Source of the DNA: an uncultured Muribaculaceae bacterium
GTDB lineage: Bacteria > Bacteroidota > Bacteroidia > Bacteroidales > Muribaculaceae
Assembly: GCA_910584905.1 (NCBI GenBank)
Contig: CAJUCQ010000079.1
Location: 1-64,000, forward strand
DNA length: 64,000 nt
Direction: 5' to 3'
Part shown: positions 7,662-16,988 of the stretch, one piece after another
Layout of the letters: each line of letters opens with the position of its first letter
Position numbering within the stretch: position 1 is the stretch's first letter
Program-made: the position numbers and the translations under genes
Notes under the pieces: model-generated
Told to the model about the DNA's origin: nothing
Seen by the model: only the letters and a program-made list of their open reading frames with translations
Database searches by the model: none

Positions 7662-8771
7662 TTATTTTTTATAGCGGGTTGTGTAGAAGCGTTTTTTGAC
7701 CACTTTTGCCGGAGCTGTCTTTTTGCGGATTTTCACGGCAAGAGGCGTGTCAAGCGCCGCAAAACGTGCGTCGACAAGGGCCATGGCGAGGTTGCGTCCG
7801 AGTGTCAGCGAGCGGTAGCCGGTGGTGATTTCGCCGATATGTTCGCCCTCGGGGCTGAGCACTTCATAGCCGTGGCGGGCCGTGGCGGGTGAATCGATTT
7901 CGATGCCTACCACTTTTTTTGTCAAGCCCTCGGCCTTCTGTTTGCGGAGCGCGTCCGAACCGATGAAACCGCCTTCCTTGTCGAGCTTCACAAACATTCC
8001 GAGTCCGCTTTCGAGGGGCGAGATTTCGGCGGTGAGCTCGTCGCCGTAAAGGGGCAGACCGGCTTCGAAGCGGAGGGTGTCGCGGCATCCGAGGCCGCAG
8101 GGGGTGACGCCCGACTCGATAAGAGCGTCCCACAGCTCGATGATGCGTTCGGGGGTGTCGTAGACCTCGAAGCCGTCCTCGCCGGTGTAGCCCGTGCGGC
8201 TGATGACGACAGGGAGCGATGCTCCTTCGGCGTCGAAGAGCTCGAAGGCGTAGAAGTCCATGTCCGAGAGGTCGACTCCGGCCACTGCCGAGAGGATGCG
8301 CTCGGCCTTGGGGCCCTGAACGGCAAGCTCGCCGTAAGCCTCGCACAGGTCCGTGATGCCGACGTTGAAGCCGTCGGCCGCGCCTACAATCCACTCGATG
8401 TCTTTGTCGATGTTCGAGGCGTTGATGACGAGGAGATAGCAGTCGTCGGCCACTTTGTAGACGAGCAGGTCGTCGACGGTGCCGCCGTCGGGGTAGGTCA
8501 TCATGCCGTAAAGGATGCGGCCGGGAGTGATGGCCGAGACGTCGTTCGTGAAAATCCGGTTGACGAAGCGTTCGGCGTCGGGTCCTTCAATCAGGACTTC
8601 GCCCATGTGGCTGACGTCGAAAACGCCCACGCCTGTGCGCACGGCTGTGTGTTCGGCGTCGAGTCCTCCGTATTCGATGGGCATGTCGTAGCCGGCGAAT
8701 GGCGCCATCTTGGCGCCGAGGCGTGTGTGGCGCTCGTGCAGGCAGGTCTTTTTGATTTCAGGGTTTTCCAT
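7662..8771 (-). CDS. gcvT: Aminomethyltransferase (glycine cleavage T protein)
   Basis: This enzyme transfers the methylene carbon of glycine from the lipoyl arm to tetrahydrofolate, releasing ammonia. The ATG at 8771 (MENPEIKKTCLHERH) is preferred to an upstream in-frame ATG that lies inside the end of lplA; it gives 369 residues, typical of the family. Motifs include MAPFAGYDMPIEYGG, VFDVSHMGEVLIEGPDA, SRTGYTGEDGFEVY and GLGCRDTLRFEAGLPLYG. It lies 46 bases upstream of gcvH. Confidence 0.96.
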   Translation of the reverse strand: MENPEIKKTCLHERHTRLGAKMAPFAGYDMPIEYGGLDAEHTAVRTGVGVFDVSHMGEVLIEGPDAERFVNRIFTNDVSAITPGRILYGMMTYPDGGTVDDLLVYKVADDCYLLVINASNIDKDIEWIVGAADGFNVGITDLCEAYGELAVQGPKAERILSAVAGVDLSDMDFYAFELFDAEGASLPVVISRTGYTGEDGFEVYDTPERIIELWDALIESGVTPCGLGCRDTLRFEAGLPLYGDELTAEISPLESGLGMFVKLDKEGGFIGSDALRKQKAEGLTKKVVGIEIDSPATARHGYEVLSPEGEHIGEITTGYRSLTLGRNLAMALVDARFAALDTPLAVKIRKKTAPAKVVKKRFYTTRYKK

Positions 8772-8805
8772 GTTGTGTCGGGTATATGATTTAGGGTCGT
8801 GTGTT

Positions 8806-9783
8806 TTATTCAAAGAGCGAGAGGAGCGTCCGGGCGTCGAGTCCGCGGATTATTCTTTCGGGTTTCAGGGCTTCGGCGGCTGCCGGAAGTTCGTCGGGGG
8901 AGAGTCCTTCGAGGGCGTTTTCGATAATGCGGGCGTCATCGAGGGCGAAGAAGTCGCCTGTCAGATTCAGACCGCTTATGCGTCCGTCGGCGAGCCTGAA
9001 AGAGGCGCATATCTGCCCGGCCGATTTTGTGTGGATTCGCCCGGCGACGGATTCGGCGCTTTCGTCGAGGCGCATGAATGAGGGCCGATAGTATGTCTTC
9101 TCGATTTCTTCGATGGCTCTCACGTCGGCGTCCGTGAGTTCAAGCGACTCGGGGCAGAGCATGGCGCGGAGTTTTTCGGAAAAATCGTCTTTTGAGAGCG
9201 TAAGGCCTTCGTCGGTGAGGGACGTGATGCGCGCGGCCACTGATTTTACGCCTTTGGATTCGAGCTTGGCGCGGGCGGGCGTGAGAGCCGAGGTCAGCTC
9301 CGCGGTGGGCAGGCGGTAGAGCATCGTGGAGTGGGCTATGGCGTGGCGAGGGAGGGCGTAGAATGCGCCGCCGCTGACTTTGCGTCCGTTGATGCAGATG
9401 TCGTTGCGCCCTGTGGCTTCGGCCTCGGCGCCAAGTTCGCGCAGGGCGCGGGCGAGAGTATCGGACCACTCGGCGAAAATGCTTTCGACGGATTGACTTC
9501 CACGCGGGCGCACGTAGCTCAGCATCAGGTTGTTTTCGTCGGCTACGACGGCTCCGCCGCCGCTGCGTCGGCGCACGACGTCGATTCCCGAGCGTCGGCA
9601 CAGCGGGAGGTCGACTTCAAGGGCTATCGTCTGGTTGCGTCCGCAGATGATTGTGGGTCCGGCCTGCTGCCACACAAAGAAATATTCGGCATCGGGGAGC
9701 GCCGATGCGGCCCATTCCTCCATTGCGAGGAAAAACGGCAGCCGTCGCGGGGACTGCGGGGAGGGAAGCGAGAGGTAAATCAT
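8806..9783 (-). CDS. lplA: Lipoate-protein ligase A
   Basis: This enzyme adenylates lipoate and attaches it to lipoyl-domain lysines. Its 325 residues carry the N-terminal family segment FFLAMEEWAAS, the lipoate-binding RRRSGGGAVVADENN, and NDICINGRKVSGGAFY. The C-terminal accessory domain is present. As first gene of the glycine-cleavage operon, its obvious target is GcvH Lys58. The start at 9783 is kept because the N-terminal MIYLSLP matches the family, although a promoter-like box lies only seven bases before it. Confidence 0.93.
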   Translation of the reverse strand: MIYLSLPSPQSPRRLPFFLAMEEWAASALPDAEYFFVWQQAGPTIICGRNQTIALEVDLPLCRRSGIDVVRRRSGGGAVVADENNLMLSYVRPRGSQSVESIFAEWSDTLARALRELGAEAEATGRNDICINGRKVSGGAFYALPRHAIAHSTMLYRLPTAELTSALTPARAKLESKGVKSVAARITSLTDEGLTLSKDDFSEKLRAMLCPESLELTDADVRAIEEIEKTYYRPSFMRLDESAESVAGRIHTKSAGQICASFRLADGRISGLNLTGDFFALDDARIIENALEGLSPDELPAAAEALKPERIIRGLDARTLLSLFE

Positions 9784-9790
9784 TCCGCCC

Positions 9791-9798
9791 CAAATTTA
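9791..9798 (-). promoter_or_regulatory. Putative -7 box of the glycine-cleavage operon
   Basis: On the minus strand the box reads TAAATTTG, a perfect TAnnTTTG match. No TTTG -33 element is found at the expected 20-base spacing. If used, transcription would begin about four bases before the lplA start codon. Confidence 0.5.
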
Positions 9799-9908
9799 CA
9801 AATAATTTCGAGAATGAGAGCCTAAAAATGGAAAATTTTGTGCAAAAAAATTTCGGTGCGGGTCGTGCGGATGCGATATTCGGGCGTCGGCGTAGCGGAC
9901 GCATACGG

Positions 9909-9948
9909 CGCGCCCCCGGAAGCCATGTGTCTGACTTCCGGGGGCGCG
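9909..9948 (-). terminator. Strong hairpin after the flavin reductase gene
   Basis: CGCGCCCCCGGAAG (9909-9922) pairs perfectly with 9935-9948, a 14-base GC-rich stem with a 12-base loop. It sits 23 bases past the flavin reductase stop on the minus strand. A T-run on that strand precedes rather than follows the stem, so this is a hairpin without a classic tail. It separates the nucleotide-sugar operon from lplA. Confidence 0.65.
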
Positions 9949-9970
9949 GATGTGTGTTGTCGCAAAAAAA

Positions 9971-10534
9971 TTATTCGAGGGCTTTTCCGGCAGCGAAGGC
10001 GTCGCCTGCCTTTTCGCCCAAAGCGATGTATGCGTTGTTGACGGGGTCGAAGGTAATCAGCCCCATCTTTGCGACGTCGGGTTTTCCGTCCGGGCCTATG
10101 TAGCGTTCGTCGACGGCAATATTTAGTATGTCGGCGATGAGGTAGAAGCCCGTGGGGGATTCATCAAGGCGTTTACAGATGCGGCATTCGAGGGTCATCG
10201 GGAAGCCTTCGAATCTCGGAGCGTCGACCGTTGAGGCCTTTACGTACGTCCAGCCTGTCCGGGCTATCTTGTCGGGTCGGTTTTTTGCACTGACCAACCC
10301 GACGTAATCGGCGGCGGTGAGGGTGTCGCGGGTGGCGAAGGATACTGTGAAGTCGCCGTTGCGGACGAGGTTTTCGGTCGTGGCATGCGAGCCCATTGAA
10401 ATCATTATCTGCTTCATGTCCCATTGTCCTGCCCAAGCAGCGTTCATGGCGTTGGGTATGCCGTCGGCGTTGTATGTTCCGACGACAAGCACGGGCTGGG
10501 GGAGCATCCATGCGTGTGGGGTGAAATTTTTCAT
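9971..10534 (-). CDS. Flavin reductase family protein
   Basis: This 187-residue protein has the split-barrel FMN-binding fold of the flavin reductase/FlaRed family. The N-terminus has MLPQPVLVVGTYNADGIPNAM followed by AAWAGQWDMKQIMISM, and NGDFTVSFATRDTL aligns with the typical flavin-contact region. These proteins reduce flavins or act as flavoprotein oxidoreductases; the substrate is not predictable. The start codon overlaps the fcl stop as ATGA, so it is translated with the GDP-fucose genes, an association without an obvious biochemical reason. Confidence 0.85.
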   Translation of the reverse strand: MKNFTPHAWMLPQPVLVVGTYNADGIPNAMNAAWAGQWDMKQIMISMGSHATTENLVRNGDFTVSFATRDTLTAADYVGLVSAKNRPDKIARTGWTYVKASTVDAPRFEGFPMTLECRICKRLDESPTGFYLIADILNIAVDERYIGPDGKPDVAKMGLITFDPVNNAYIALGEKAGDAFAAGKALE

Positions 10535-11625
10535 GAGATTGAGTTCTTATACCATTCGTATAAACGCCGTATGCCGTCGTGGAGTTCAACGCTGTGGCGC
10601 CACCCGAGGCTGTGCAGGCGCGAGACGTCGCAGAGTTTGCGCATTGTGCCGTCGGGTTTTGATGAGTCCCATTCGATGCGGCCTTCGAAGCCTGCGGTGC
10701 GCCGGATTTCCTCGGCGAGGTCGGCGATGCTTGTTTCGAGTCCGGTGCCGACGTTGATGTGGCAGTTTCTGACAGGTTGTCCCCGGCGTCGGCATTCTTC
10801 GGCGAGGTCTGCGAAGTGCACGTTCAGGAGCACGTGGACCGACGCGTCGGCCATGTCTTCGCTCCATAGAAATTCGCGGAGCGGTTTCCCCGAGCCCCAG
10901 AGCCGGAGGGCGTCGGGGGTGATTCCCCGGGCGGCAAGAGCGCGGCGGATTTCGTCAAGGCCCGTTTTGTCGGCGTCGATTCCGTCGACGGGCCTGCGGC
11001 GGAGGTCGGCGCGGAGTTCGTCCTCGCGGTTCTCGCGCAGCAGGCGTGCGAGGTGCATCTTGCGGATCATGGCAGGGAGGACGTGGGAGTTGTCGAGATG
11101 GAAATTGTCGTTAGGTCCGTAGAGGTTTGTGGGCATCACGGCCACGTAGTCCGTGCCGTGCTGCATGTTGATGGCCTCGCACATTTTCATGCCTGCAATC
11201 TTGGCTATGGCGTATGGCTCGTTGGTGTATTCGAGGGGCGAAGTCAGCAGGGCGTCTTCGGTCATGGGCTGAGGGGCTTCGCGCGGGTAGATGCAGGTGC
11301 TGCCGAGAAAGAGCAGGCGGCGCACGCCGTGGCGCAGGGCCGAGCCGATGACGTTCTGCTGTATTCCGAGGTTGCGGAGGATGAAGTCGGCGCGGTAGGT
11401 CGAGTTGGCCATTATTCCGCCGACGTGGGCTGCGGCGAGGACGACTGCGTCGGGGCGCTTTTCGTCGAAAAAGCGGTCTACGGCTACGGGGTCGAGGAGG
11501 TCGAGCTCGGCGTGTGTGCGTCCGAACACGTTGGTGAATCCTCTTGCTTTGAGGTTTGCCATGATTGCCGACCCTACGAGTCCTCGGTGTCCGGCGACAT
11601 ATATTGCGGAGTCTTTATCGAGCAT
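10531..11625 (-). CDS. fcl: GDP-L-fucose synthase
   Basis: This is a short-chain dehydrogenase-type epimerase/reductase that makes GDP-L-fucose from the product of Gmd. Residues [13 protein letters not shown] form the NADP-binding GxxGxxG motif, and [13 protein letters not shown] holds the catalytic Tyr-x3-Lys. FLGSTCIYP and [18 protein letters not shown] are further family signatures. Of two in-frame ATGs, the one at 11625 ([15 protein letters not shown]) matches the family N-terminus and gives 364 residues; the other, at 11640, would extend it by five residues. Either start overlaps the end of gmd. Confidence 0.95.
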   Translation of the reverse strand: MLDKDSAIYVAGHRGLVGSAIMANLKARGFTNVFGRTHAELDLLDPVAVDRFFDEKRPDAVVLAAAHVGGIMANSTYRADFILRNLGIQQNVIGSALRHGVRRLLFLGSTCIYPREAPQPMTEDALLTSPLEYTNEPYAIAKIAGMKMCEAINMQHGTDYVAVMPTNLYGPNDNFHLDNSHVLPAMIRKMHLARLLRENREDELRADLRRRPVDGIDADKTGLDEIRRALAARGITPDALRLWGSGKPLREFLWSEDMADASVHVLLNVHFADLAEECRRRGQPVRNCHINVGTGLETSIADLAEEIRRTAGFEGRIEWDSSKPDGTMRKLCDVSRLHSLGWRHSVELHDGIRRLYEWYKNSIS

Positions 11626-12682
11626 TGCGTTCGGATTCAATGAGTTTGAGGTCGGCTTCGGCCATTATTCGCACAAGTTCTTCGAATGATGTTTTTCGGG
11701 GATTCCATCCGAGTGATTCGCGCGCTTTGGCCGGGTTTCCGAGGAGCTCCTCGACGTCGGCGGGGCGGAAAAAGCGGGGGTCGACTTCGACGAGGATTTT
11801 TCCGCTTGCGGTGTCGATTCCTTTTTCGTCAAGGCCCGAGCCTTCCCAGCGGAGTTCGATTCCGGCGTGTCGGAATGCGAGGGTGGCGAATTCGCGAACG
11901 CTGTGGTATTCGCCTGTGGCGATGACGTAGTCGTCGGGTTTATCCTGCTGGAGGATAAGCCACATACATTCGACGTAGTCGGCGGCGTAGCCCCAGTCGC
12001 GGAGGGCGTTGAGGTTGCCGAGATAGAGTTTGTCCTGAAGTCCGTGGGCTATGCGGGCGGCGGCGAGTGTGATTTTGCGGGTCACGAAGTTTTCTCCCCG
12101 GCGTTCGCTCTCGTGGTTGAAGAGGATGCCGTTGGCGGTGTACATGCCGTAGCTTTCGCGGTAGTTCTTCATAATCCAGAATGCGTAGAGCTTGGCCACG
12201 GCGTATGGCGAGCGCGGGTGGAAGGGCGTAGTCTCGCTTTGGGGCACTTCGGCGACTTTGCCGAAAAGCTCCGACGTCGAAGCCTGATATATGCGGCATT
12301 TTTTCTCGAACCCGAGTATGCGCACGGCTTCGAGCAGGCGCAGGGTGCCGAGGGCGTCGGTGTCGGCGGTGTATTCCGGGACGTCGAATGATACTTTGAC
12401 GTGGCTTTGGGCCGCAAGGTTGTATATTTCGTCGGGTTTCACGGCGGCGATTATACGGATTAGCGACGACGAGTCGGTCATGTCGCCGTAGTGGAGCGTA
12501 ATCAGGCGCTTTTGGTGCATGTCGCGGACCCATTCATCGAGGTACAGGTGCTCGATGCGTCCGGTGTTGAATGATGAGCTGCGGCGGATTATGCCGTGGA
12601 CTTCGTATCCTTTGTTGAGGAGAAATTCGGCGAGAAAGGAGCCGTCCTGACCGGTGATGCCGGTGATGAGTGCGGTTTTCAT
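11615..12682 (-). CDS. gmd: GDP-mannose 4,6-dehydratase
   Basis: This enzyme converts GDP-mannose to GDP-4-keto-6-deoxymannose, the step before Fcl. The 355-residue protein begins with the NADP-binding [16 protein letters not shown] and contains [18 protein letters not shown], the catalytic [12 protein letters not shown] with Tyr-x3-Lys, and [17 protein letters not shown]. Its first base overlaps the stop of the HAD gene. With fcl it gives a complete route to GDP-L-fucose for capsule, O-antigen or glycoprotein fucosylation. Confidence 0.97.
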   Translation of the reverse strand: MKTALITGITGQDGSFLAEFLLNKGYEVHGIIRRSSSFNTGRIEHLYLDEWVRDMHQKRLITLHYGDMTDSSSLIRIIAAVKPDEIYNLAAQSHVKVSFDVPEYTADTDALGTLRLLEAVRILGFEKKCRIYQASTSELFGKVAEVPQSETTPFHPRSPYAVAKLYAFWIMKNYRESYGMYTANGILFNHESERRGENFVTRKITLAAARIAHGLQDKLYLGNLNALRDWGYAADYVECMWLILQQDKPDDYVIATGEYHSVREFATLAFRHAGIELRWEGSGLDEKGIDTASGKILVEVDPRFFRPADVEELLGNPAKARESLGWNPRKTSFEELVRIMAEADLKLIESERNAR

Positions 12683-13419
12683 TAAGCGTAAGGTTTCAGG
12701 GGTTGAGAGGGTTGTATGAGATACGAGAATGCGTCTTCGGGCTTGAAAACGACGGTGTGCGGGCGGAATTCGGGCGCCACGCTGTCGAGGTCTTGCCTGA
12801 ATACGTTCGCGGCTTCGGAGTCGGCGAGCATGACGGTGTTCCAGCCCATGCGGCGCGGGTGGCGGAAGTCTTTGGCCGGGTTGTCGCCGATGTATGTGCG
12901 GTGAGGGATGCCGGAGAAGAGTCTTTCGACGGCCTCAAAGCCTGCGGGGCTTGTTTTGTCGCCTCCGGTTTCTTCGCTGATGAACACTGCTTCAGGGGCG
13001 AAGAAGCGTCCGAGCCCGAGCGCTTCGAATTTCAAGCGTTGGGTCGTTGAGCGTCCGTCGGTAATGAGAGCGAGGTGGTGGCCGGCGTCTTTCAGCTTGG
13101 CAAGCAGGGCTTCGGCCTCGGTTGTGAGGCTGATTTCAGGCTTGTGGTAGCGATAGACGGCAAGGATTTCGTCTATTCCGATGTGCTTTGCGGCCGGGGC
13201 GGTGTTGGCGATGTGTGCGAGGAGGTGGTCGAACGCTCCGGGTCCTGTCGGGCCGCAGGCATCCATGATGTCCATAAGGGCGTCCGCCCCGAGGCCCGTC
13301 GCGGCGGCCGTGAAACGAGCCACCGCGCGGCGCCCGGAGCGGACGTAGTCGCGTTCCTTATAAAGAGTGTCGTCAAGGTCAAAGGCGATGACGCATTTGT
13401 GAGGAGTGCTTTCGGGCAT
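12682..13419 (-). CDS. HAD family hydrolase
   Basis: This 245-residue haloacid-dehalogenase-type phosphatase has motif [14 protein letters not shown] near the N-terminus, motif [14 protein letters not shown] in the middle, a lysine in the GGDKTSP region and motif [12 protein letters not shown]. The cap domain is alpha-helical (subfamily I). It lies between the DegT aminotransferase and gmd, so a sugar phosphate or nucleotide sugar fragment is a reasonable but unproven substrate. The stop overlaps the gmd start by one base. Confidence 0.85.
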   Translation of the reverse strand: MPESTPHKCVIAFDLDDTLYKERDYVRSGRRAVARFTAAATGLGADALMDIMDACGPTGPGAFDHLLAHIANTAPAAKHIGIDEILAVYRYHKPEISLTTEAEALLAKLKDAGHHLALITDGRSTTQRLKFEALGLGRFFAPEAVFISEETGGDKTSPAGFEAVERLFSGIPHRTYIGDNPAKDFRHPRRMGWNTVMLADSEAANVFRQDLDSVAPEFRPHTVVFKPEDAFSYLIQPSQPLKPYA

Positions 13420-13457
13420 ACGGGATTTTGTTTCGGGGTGCTGTCACAACTGTAACG

Positions 13458-13494
13458 ATCGCCGCAGGCTGAAGGTTTGCTTGTCGTCGGCGAT
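13458..13494 (-). terminator. Hairpin between the DegT and HAD genes
   Basis: ATCGCCG (13458-13464) pairs with CGGCGAT (13488-13494) just after the DegT stop codon on the minus strand. The loop is 23 bases and no U-tract follows. It may attenuate rather than stop transcription into the downstream sugar genes. Confidence 0.35.
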
Positions 13495-14634
13495 TCAGTT
13501 GCAGCAGGCCTTTATTTCGCGGCATACGCGCATGATGTCCTCGTCGGTGAGCGATGAGCCGCTGGGGAGACAGAGTCCGCCTTCGAAGAGGCGACGGCCC
13601 ACTTCTTCTTTGCCGTAGTAAGGGCAGTTTTCAAATACGGGCATCATGTGCATCGGGCGCCAGAGGAGACGCGTCTCGATGTTTTTGTCGGCGAGGATAA
13701 GGCGTATTTCGTCGGGTGTGCGGCCTGTGACGGCGGGGTTGACCTGAATGGTCGAGAGCCAGAAGTTGGATTTGAAGTCGTCGCCGGGGTTCATCTGCAC
13801 TTCGATTCCGGGGATGGCGTTGAGCTCGCGGGCATAGATGTCGTGGATGGCTCTCCGGCGCGCGAGGTGGTCTTCAAGGACTTCCATCTGACCGCATCCG
13901 ATGCCGCCCGAGACGTTGCTGAGGCGATAGTTGTAGCCGATGGTGGTGTGGTAGTAGTAGGGGCGGTTTTCGCGGGCCTGAGTAGCGAGGAAGAGCACTC
14001 GGCGCGCGCTGTCCTTGTCGGGGCAGATGAGAGCGCCGCCGCCTGAAGTGGTGATTATTTTGTTGCCGTTGAAGCTGAGCGCGCCGTATGCGCCGAAAGT
14101 GCCGACCATTCGCCCGCGGTATTCCGAGCCGAGGCCTTCGGCGGCGTCTTCGAGGACGGGGATGCCGTATTTTGCAGCGACGGCGAGGATTTCGTCGATT
14201 TTGGCGGGCATGCCGTAGAGATATACCACGATGATGGCCTTGGGGTAGCGCCCGGTGGCTTCTTTACGGGCGATGATGGCTTCTTCAAGGATTTTGGGGT
14301 CCATGTTCATCGTGTCGGGTTCGGAGTCGACGAATACGGGTGTCGCTCCCTGATACACGATAGGATTGCACGAGGCCGAGAAGGTGAGGTCCTGACAGAT
14401 TACCTCGTCGTCGCGGCTCACACCGAGCATGACGAGTCCGAGATGGATTGCGGCGGTGCCGGCGCAGAGCGCCACGACGCTTTTGTCTTGACCGAGGAAT
14501 GCTTGGAGGCGGTGTTCGAATTCGTCGACGTTGGGGCCGAGGGGAACAATCCAGTTTGTTTCGAATGCTTCGTTCACATACTTTTGCTCAGTGCCGCCCA
14601 TGTGGGCCAGCGAAAGGAGAATACGTTTTTCCAT
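13495..14634 (-). CDS. DegT/DnrJ/EryC1/StrS sugar aminotransferase (PglE-like)
   Basis: This PLP-dependent aminotransferase of 379 residues acts on keto sugars bound to a nucleotide. The PLP lysine is in ALSFNGNKIITTSGGGAL; other landmarks are LCAGTAAIHLGL, LEDAAEGLGSEYRG and YNYRLSNVSGGIG. The N-terminal ILLSLAHMGGTEQKYVNEAF resembles PglE/EpsN-type enzymes that aminate UDP-4-keto-6-deoxy sugars in bacillosamine-like pathways. The matching 4,6-dehydratase (PglF-type) is not in this window, so the exact sugar is uncertain. Confidence 0.9.
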   Translation of the reverse strand: MEKRILLSLAHMGGTEQKYVNEAFETNWIVPLGPNVDEFEHRLQAFLGQDKSVVALCAGTAAIHLGLVMLGVSRDDEVICQDLTFSASCNPIVYQGATPVFVDSEPDTMNMDPKILEEAIIARKEATGRYPKAIIVVYLYGMPAKIDEILAVAAKYGIPVLEDAAEGLGSEYRGRMVGTFGAYGALSFNGNKIITTSGGGALICPDKDSARRVLFLATQARENRPYYYHTTIGYNYRLSNVSGGIGCGQMEVLEDHLARRRAIHDIYARELNAIPGIEVQMNPGDDFKSNFWLSTIQVNPAVTGRTPDEIRLILADKNIETRLLWRPMHMMPVFENCPYYGKEEVGRRLFEGGLCLPSGSSLTDEDIMRVCREIKACCN

Positions 14635-14671
14635 AATAATTTTATATCAGAGAAAAAAAATATGATTTTAT

Positions 14672-16018
14672 TCAGTGTCGTGCGCATCCGATGTTGTGGA
14701 GACGCAGTCCGGCGGCTTCGACTTCGGCGGCGGGGTAGATGTTTCGGCCGTCGACGATGTCGTTTCCGGCCATGAGAGTGGCCACGGAGGGCCAGTCCGG
14801 GAGGCGGAATTGCTTCCATTCCGTCAGCATTGCGAGGGCGTCGGCTCCCCTGACGGCGGCGTACATGTCGCGGGCGTATTGTAGTGTGTCGCCGTATCGG
14901 CGGCGGCATTCGTCCATAGCCACGGGGTCGTAGACGACCACGTCAGCTCCGGCTTCGATGAGGGAGTCGATGAGTTTGAGCGAGGGCGCGCAACGCATGT
15001 CGTCCGTTTCGGGCTTGAATGCGAGGCCCCATACGGCAATGCGGCGTCCGTGCAGGTTTGGGCCGAATATGGCCTTGAGTTTGGCGAACACTATTTCTTT
15101 CTGGACTTCGTTGACGGCTTCGACCGCAGAAATCACACGCATCTCGCATCCGTGGTCAAGTCCGGTGCGGATGAGGGCTCGGACGTCTTTCGGGAAACAA
15201 GAGCCGCCGTAGCCGCATCCGGGGTATAGAAATTTGTTGCCGATGCGCGCATCGGCGCCGATGGCCTTACGCACGTGGTTTACGTCGGCCCCGACTTTCT
15301 CGCAGAGGCAGGCGATTTCGTTGATAAACGAAATTCGAGTGGCAAGCATTGCGTTGGCGGCGTATTTGGCCATTTCGGCCGAGTGGAGGTCCATGAACAT
15401 GACACGGAAGTTGTTGAGGAGGAATGGGCGGTAGAGCCTCGTCATCAGCTCGCGTGCGCGGTCGGAGTCCACGCCTATTACTACGCGGTCGGGCGACATG
15501 AAGTCTTTGATGGCGGCGCCTTCTTTAAGGAATTCGGGGTTCGAAGCCACATCGAAGGGTATATCCTCGCGCCCGCGGAGCCTCAGCTCCTCGCGGATGG
15601 CGTCGCGGACAAGGTCGGAGGTGCCGACGGGGACTGTGCTCTTTGTCACGAAGAGGGCGTATCCCCGTAGATTCCGGCCGAATGTGCGGGCTACCTGAAG
15701 CACGTAGCTGAGGTCGGCCGAGCCGTCTTCGTCGGGGGGAGTCCCCACGGCGCAGAACACAATTTCCGCTCCGGCATCCATCGCCTCGGCGAGCGATGTC
15801 GAGAAGCGCAGGCGCCCCTGCGCGGCGTTGCGGCGCACGAGCTCTTCGAGCCCCGGCTCATAAATCGGCATCTCGCCGCGGCGCAGTCGCTCGATTTTGG
15901 CCTCGTCGATGTCGACACATACTACCTGTGTGCCCATCTCGGCAAAACAAGTGCCGGAGACGAGCCCTACATATCCGGTGCCGACAATCGCAACCTTCGC
16001 GCTACCAAGTTCAGTCAT
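14672..16018 (-). CDS. ugd: UDP-glucose 6-dehydrogenase
   Basis: This enzyme oxidises UDP-glucose to UDP-glucuronate with two NAD+. The 448 residues show the N-terminal NAD motif VGTGYVGLVSGTCFAEMG, the conserved FVTKSTVPVGTSD, and the active-site cysteine in YPGCGYGGSCFPKDV. AVWGLAFKPETDDMR marks the C-terminal UDP-binding domain. It is the first gene of the nucleotide-sugar operon and has its own promoter-like sequence. Confidence 0.96.
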   Translation of the reverse strand: MTELGSAKVAIVGTGYVGLVSGTCFAEMGTQVVCVDIDEAKIERLRRGEMPIYEPGLEELVRRNAAQGRLRFSTSLAEAMDAGAEIVFCAVGTPPDEDGSADLSYVLQVARTFGRNLRGYALFVTKSTVPVGTSDLVRDAIREELRLRGREDIPFDVASNPEFLKEGAAIKDFMSPDRVVIGVDSDRARELMTRLYRPFLLNNFRVMFMDLHSAEMAKYAANAMLATRISFINEIACLCEKVGADVNHVRKAIGADARIGNKFLYPGCGYGGSCFPKDVRALIRTGLDHGCEMRVISAVEAVNEVQKEIVFAKLKAIFGPNLHGRRIAVWGLAFKPETDDMRCAPSLKLIDSLIEAGADVVVYDPVAMDECRRRYGDTLQYARDMYAAVRGADALAMLTEWKQFRLPDWPSVATLMAGNDIVDGRNIYPAAEVEAAGLRLHNIGCARH

Positions 16019-16046
16019 TCTAATCGCAATGTTTTTATTCAGTTGG

Positions 16047-16077
16047 CAAAATTACAAAAAATCCCTCAACCGACAAT
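16047..16077 (-). promoter_or_regulatory. Promoter of the ugd operon
   Basis: On the minus strand, TAATTTTG (16054-16047) matches TAnnTTTG. Exactly 20 bases upstream is ATTG (16077-16074), three of four bases of the TTTG element. The predicted start site is about 25 bases before the ugd ATG. Confidence 0.6.
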
Positions 16078-16113
16078 CTACAAAAAAGCGAAAATACGAA
16101 TTCTCTCCGAGAC

Positions 16114-16145
16114 TTTGGCTTTTCCACTTTTTTTTGGTACTTTTG
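16114..16145 (+). promoter_or_regulatory. Promoter of the hydrolase-Mur ligase-Ddl cassette
   Basis: TTTG (16114-16117), a 20-base spacer and TACTTTTG (16138-16145) are a complete match to the Bacteroidota housekeeping promoter. The ATG follows at 16155, so the transcript should have a leader of only about six bases. Confidence 0.75.
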
Positions 16146-16154
16146 TACCTTAAA

Positions 16155-16979
16155 ATGGAAGCTAAGGAAAACAGCATAAATATAGACGGAGGCGAACTCC
16201 GTTACCGCACCTCGGGAAGCGATGCGCCCGAGGCGCGTGCGGTGGTGATTCTCCACGGCTGGGGTTGCCGGGCCACAACGATGGCGCTTTTCGAGCAGAC
16301 AGTGGCCGAGCGTTGCCCCGGGACTAAGGTATATAATCTTGACCTGCCCGGGTTCGGCGATTCCGACGAGCCTCGTAGCGTCTACGGCATTGACGATTAC
16401 GTGAAAGTCCTTGAGGAGTTCACGCGCCGTCTTGGCATCCGCCGTCCGATTCTCGTGGGCCATTCTTTCGGCGGCCGTATGAGCATCCTTTATGCGTCGC
16501 GCAACGAAGTCGAGCGTGTCATTCTCGTCGACGCCGCCGGTATCAAGCCCCGGCGCTCTCTCAAATACTACGCCAAAGTGTATGCGTTCAAAAGCGGGAA
16601 GCGGATACTGCCCCTGCTGTTTGGCCGCCGCAAGGGCGGCGAACTTGTCGACCGATGGCGCGGCAAGGCCGGGTCGAGCGATTATGCCGGGGCAAGCCCC
16701 CGGATGAGGACTATTCTCAGTCGCGTGGTAAATGAGGACCTTACGGCTTGTCTGCCGCTGATAAAAGCGCCGACACTGCTGATCTGGGGCGAAAACGACA
16801 CGGCGACGCCTTTGCGCGATGCCCGCGTCATGGAGCGCCTTATCCCCGATGCCGGGCTTGTCGTATATCCCGGATGCGGCCACTATTCATTCCTTGACAA
16901 TTCGGCTCAGACCAAGGCTGTGGTGGCATCATTCATTAACAGTATAGATAGTGGCAGACCGAACGAGAGGGTCCGCTGA
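16155..16979 (+). CDS. Alpha/beta-fold hydrolase
   Basis: This 274-residue cytoplasmic hydrolase has a visible catalytic triad: nucleophile Ser in the elbow VGHSFGGRMS, Asp in LIWGENDTATP and His in YPGCGHYSFLDN. HGWGCRATT supplies the oxyanion hole. The ATG at 16155 is used because it starts at MEAKENSINIDGGEL and sits directly behind a strong promoter; an open extension upstream runs through the promoter and is rejected. The family covers esterases, amidases and C-C hydrolases, so the substrate is unknown. It is the first gene of a cassette with a Mur ligase and a Ddl-like ligase, separated from the former by only nine bases. Confidence 0.88.
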   Translation: MEAKENSINIDGGELRYRTSGSDAPEARAVVILHGWGCRATTMALFEQTVAERCPGTKVYNLDLPGFGDSDEPRSVYGIDDYVKVLEEFTRRLGIRRPILVGHSFGGRMSILYASRNEVERVILVDAAGIKPRRSLKYYAKVYAFKSGKRILPLLFGRRKGGELVDRWRGKAGSSDYAGASPRMRTILSRVVNEDLTACLPLIKAPTLLIWGENDTATPLRDARVMERLIPDAGLVVYPGCGHYSFLDNSAQTKAVVASFINSIDSGRPNERVR

Positions 16980-16988
16980 TTATAAATT

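Noticed and set aside
15897..16154. An upstream extension of the alpha/beta hydrolase
   Set aside because: It crosses the promoter and the start of ugd and has no hydrolase similarity.
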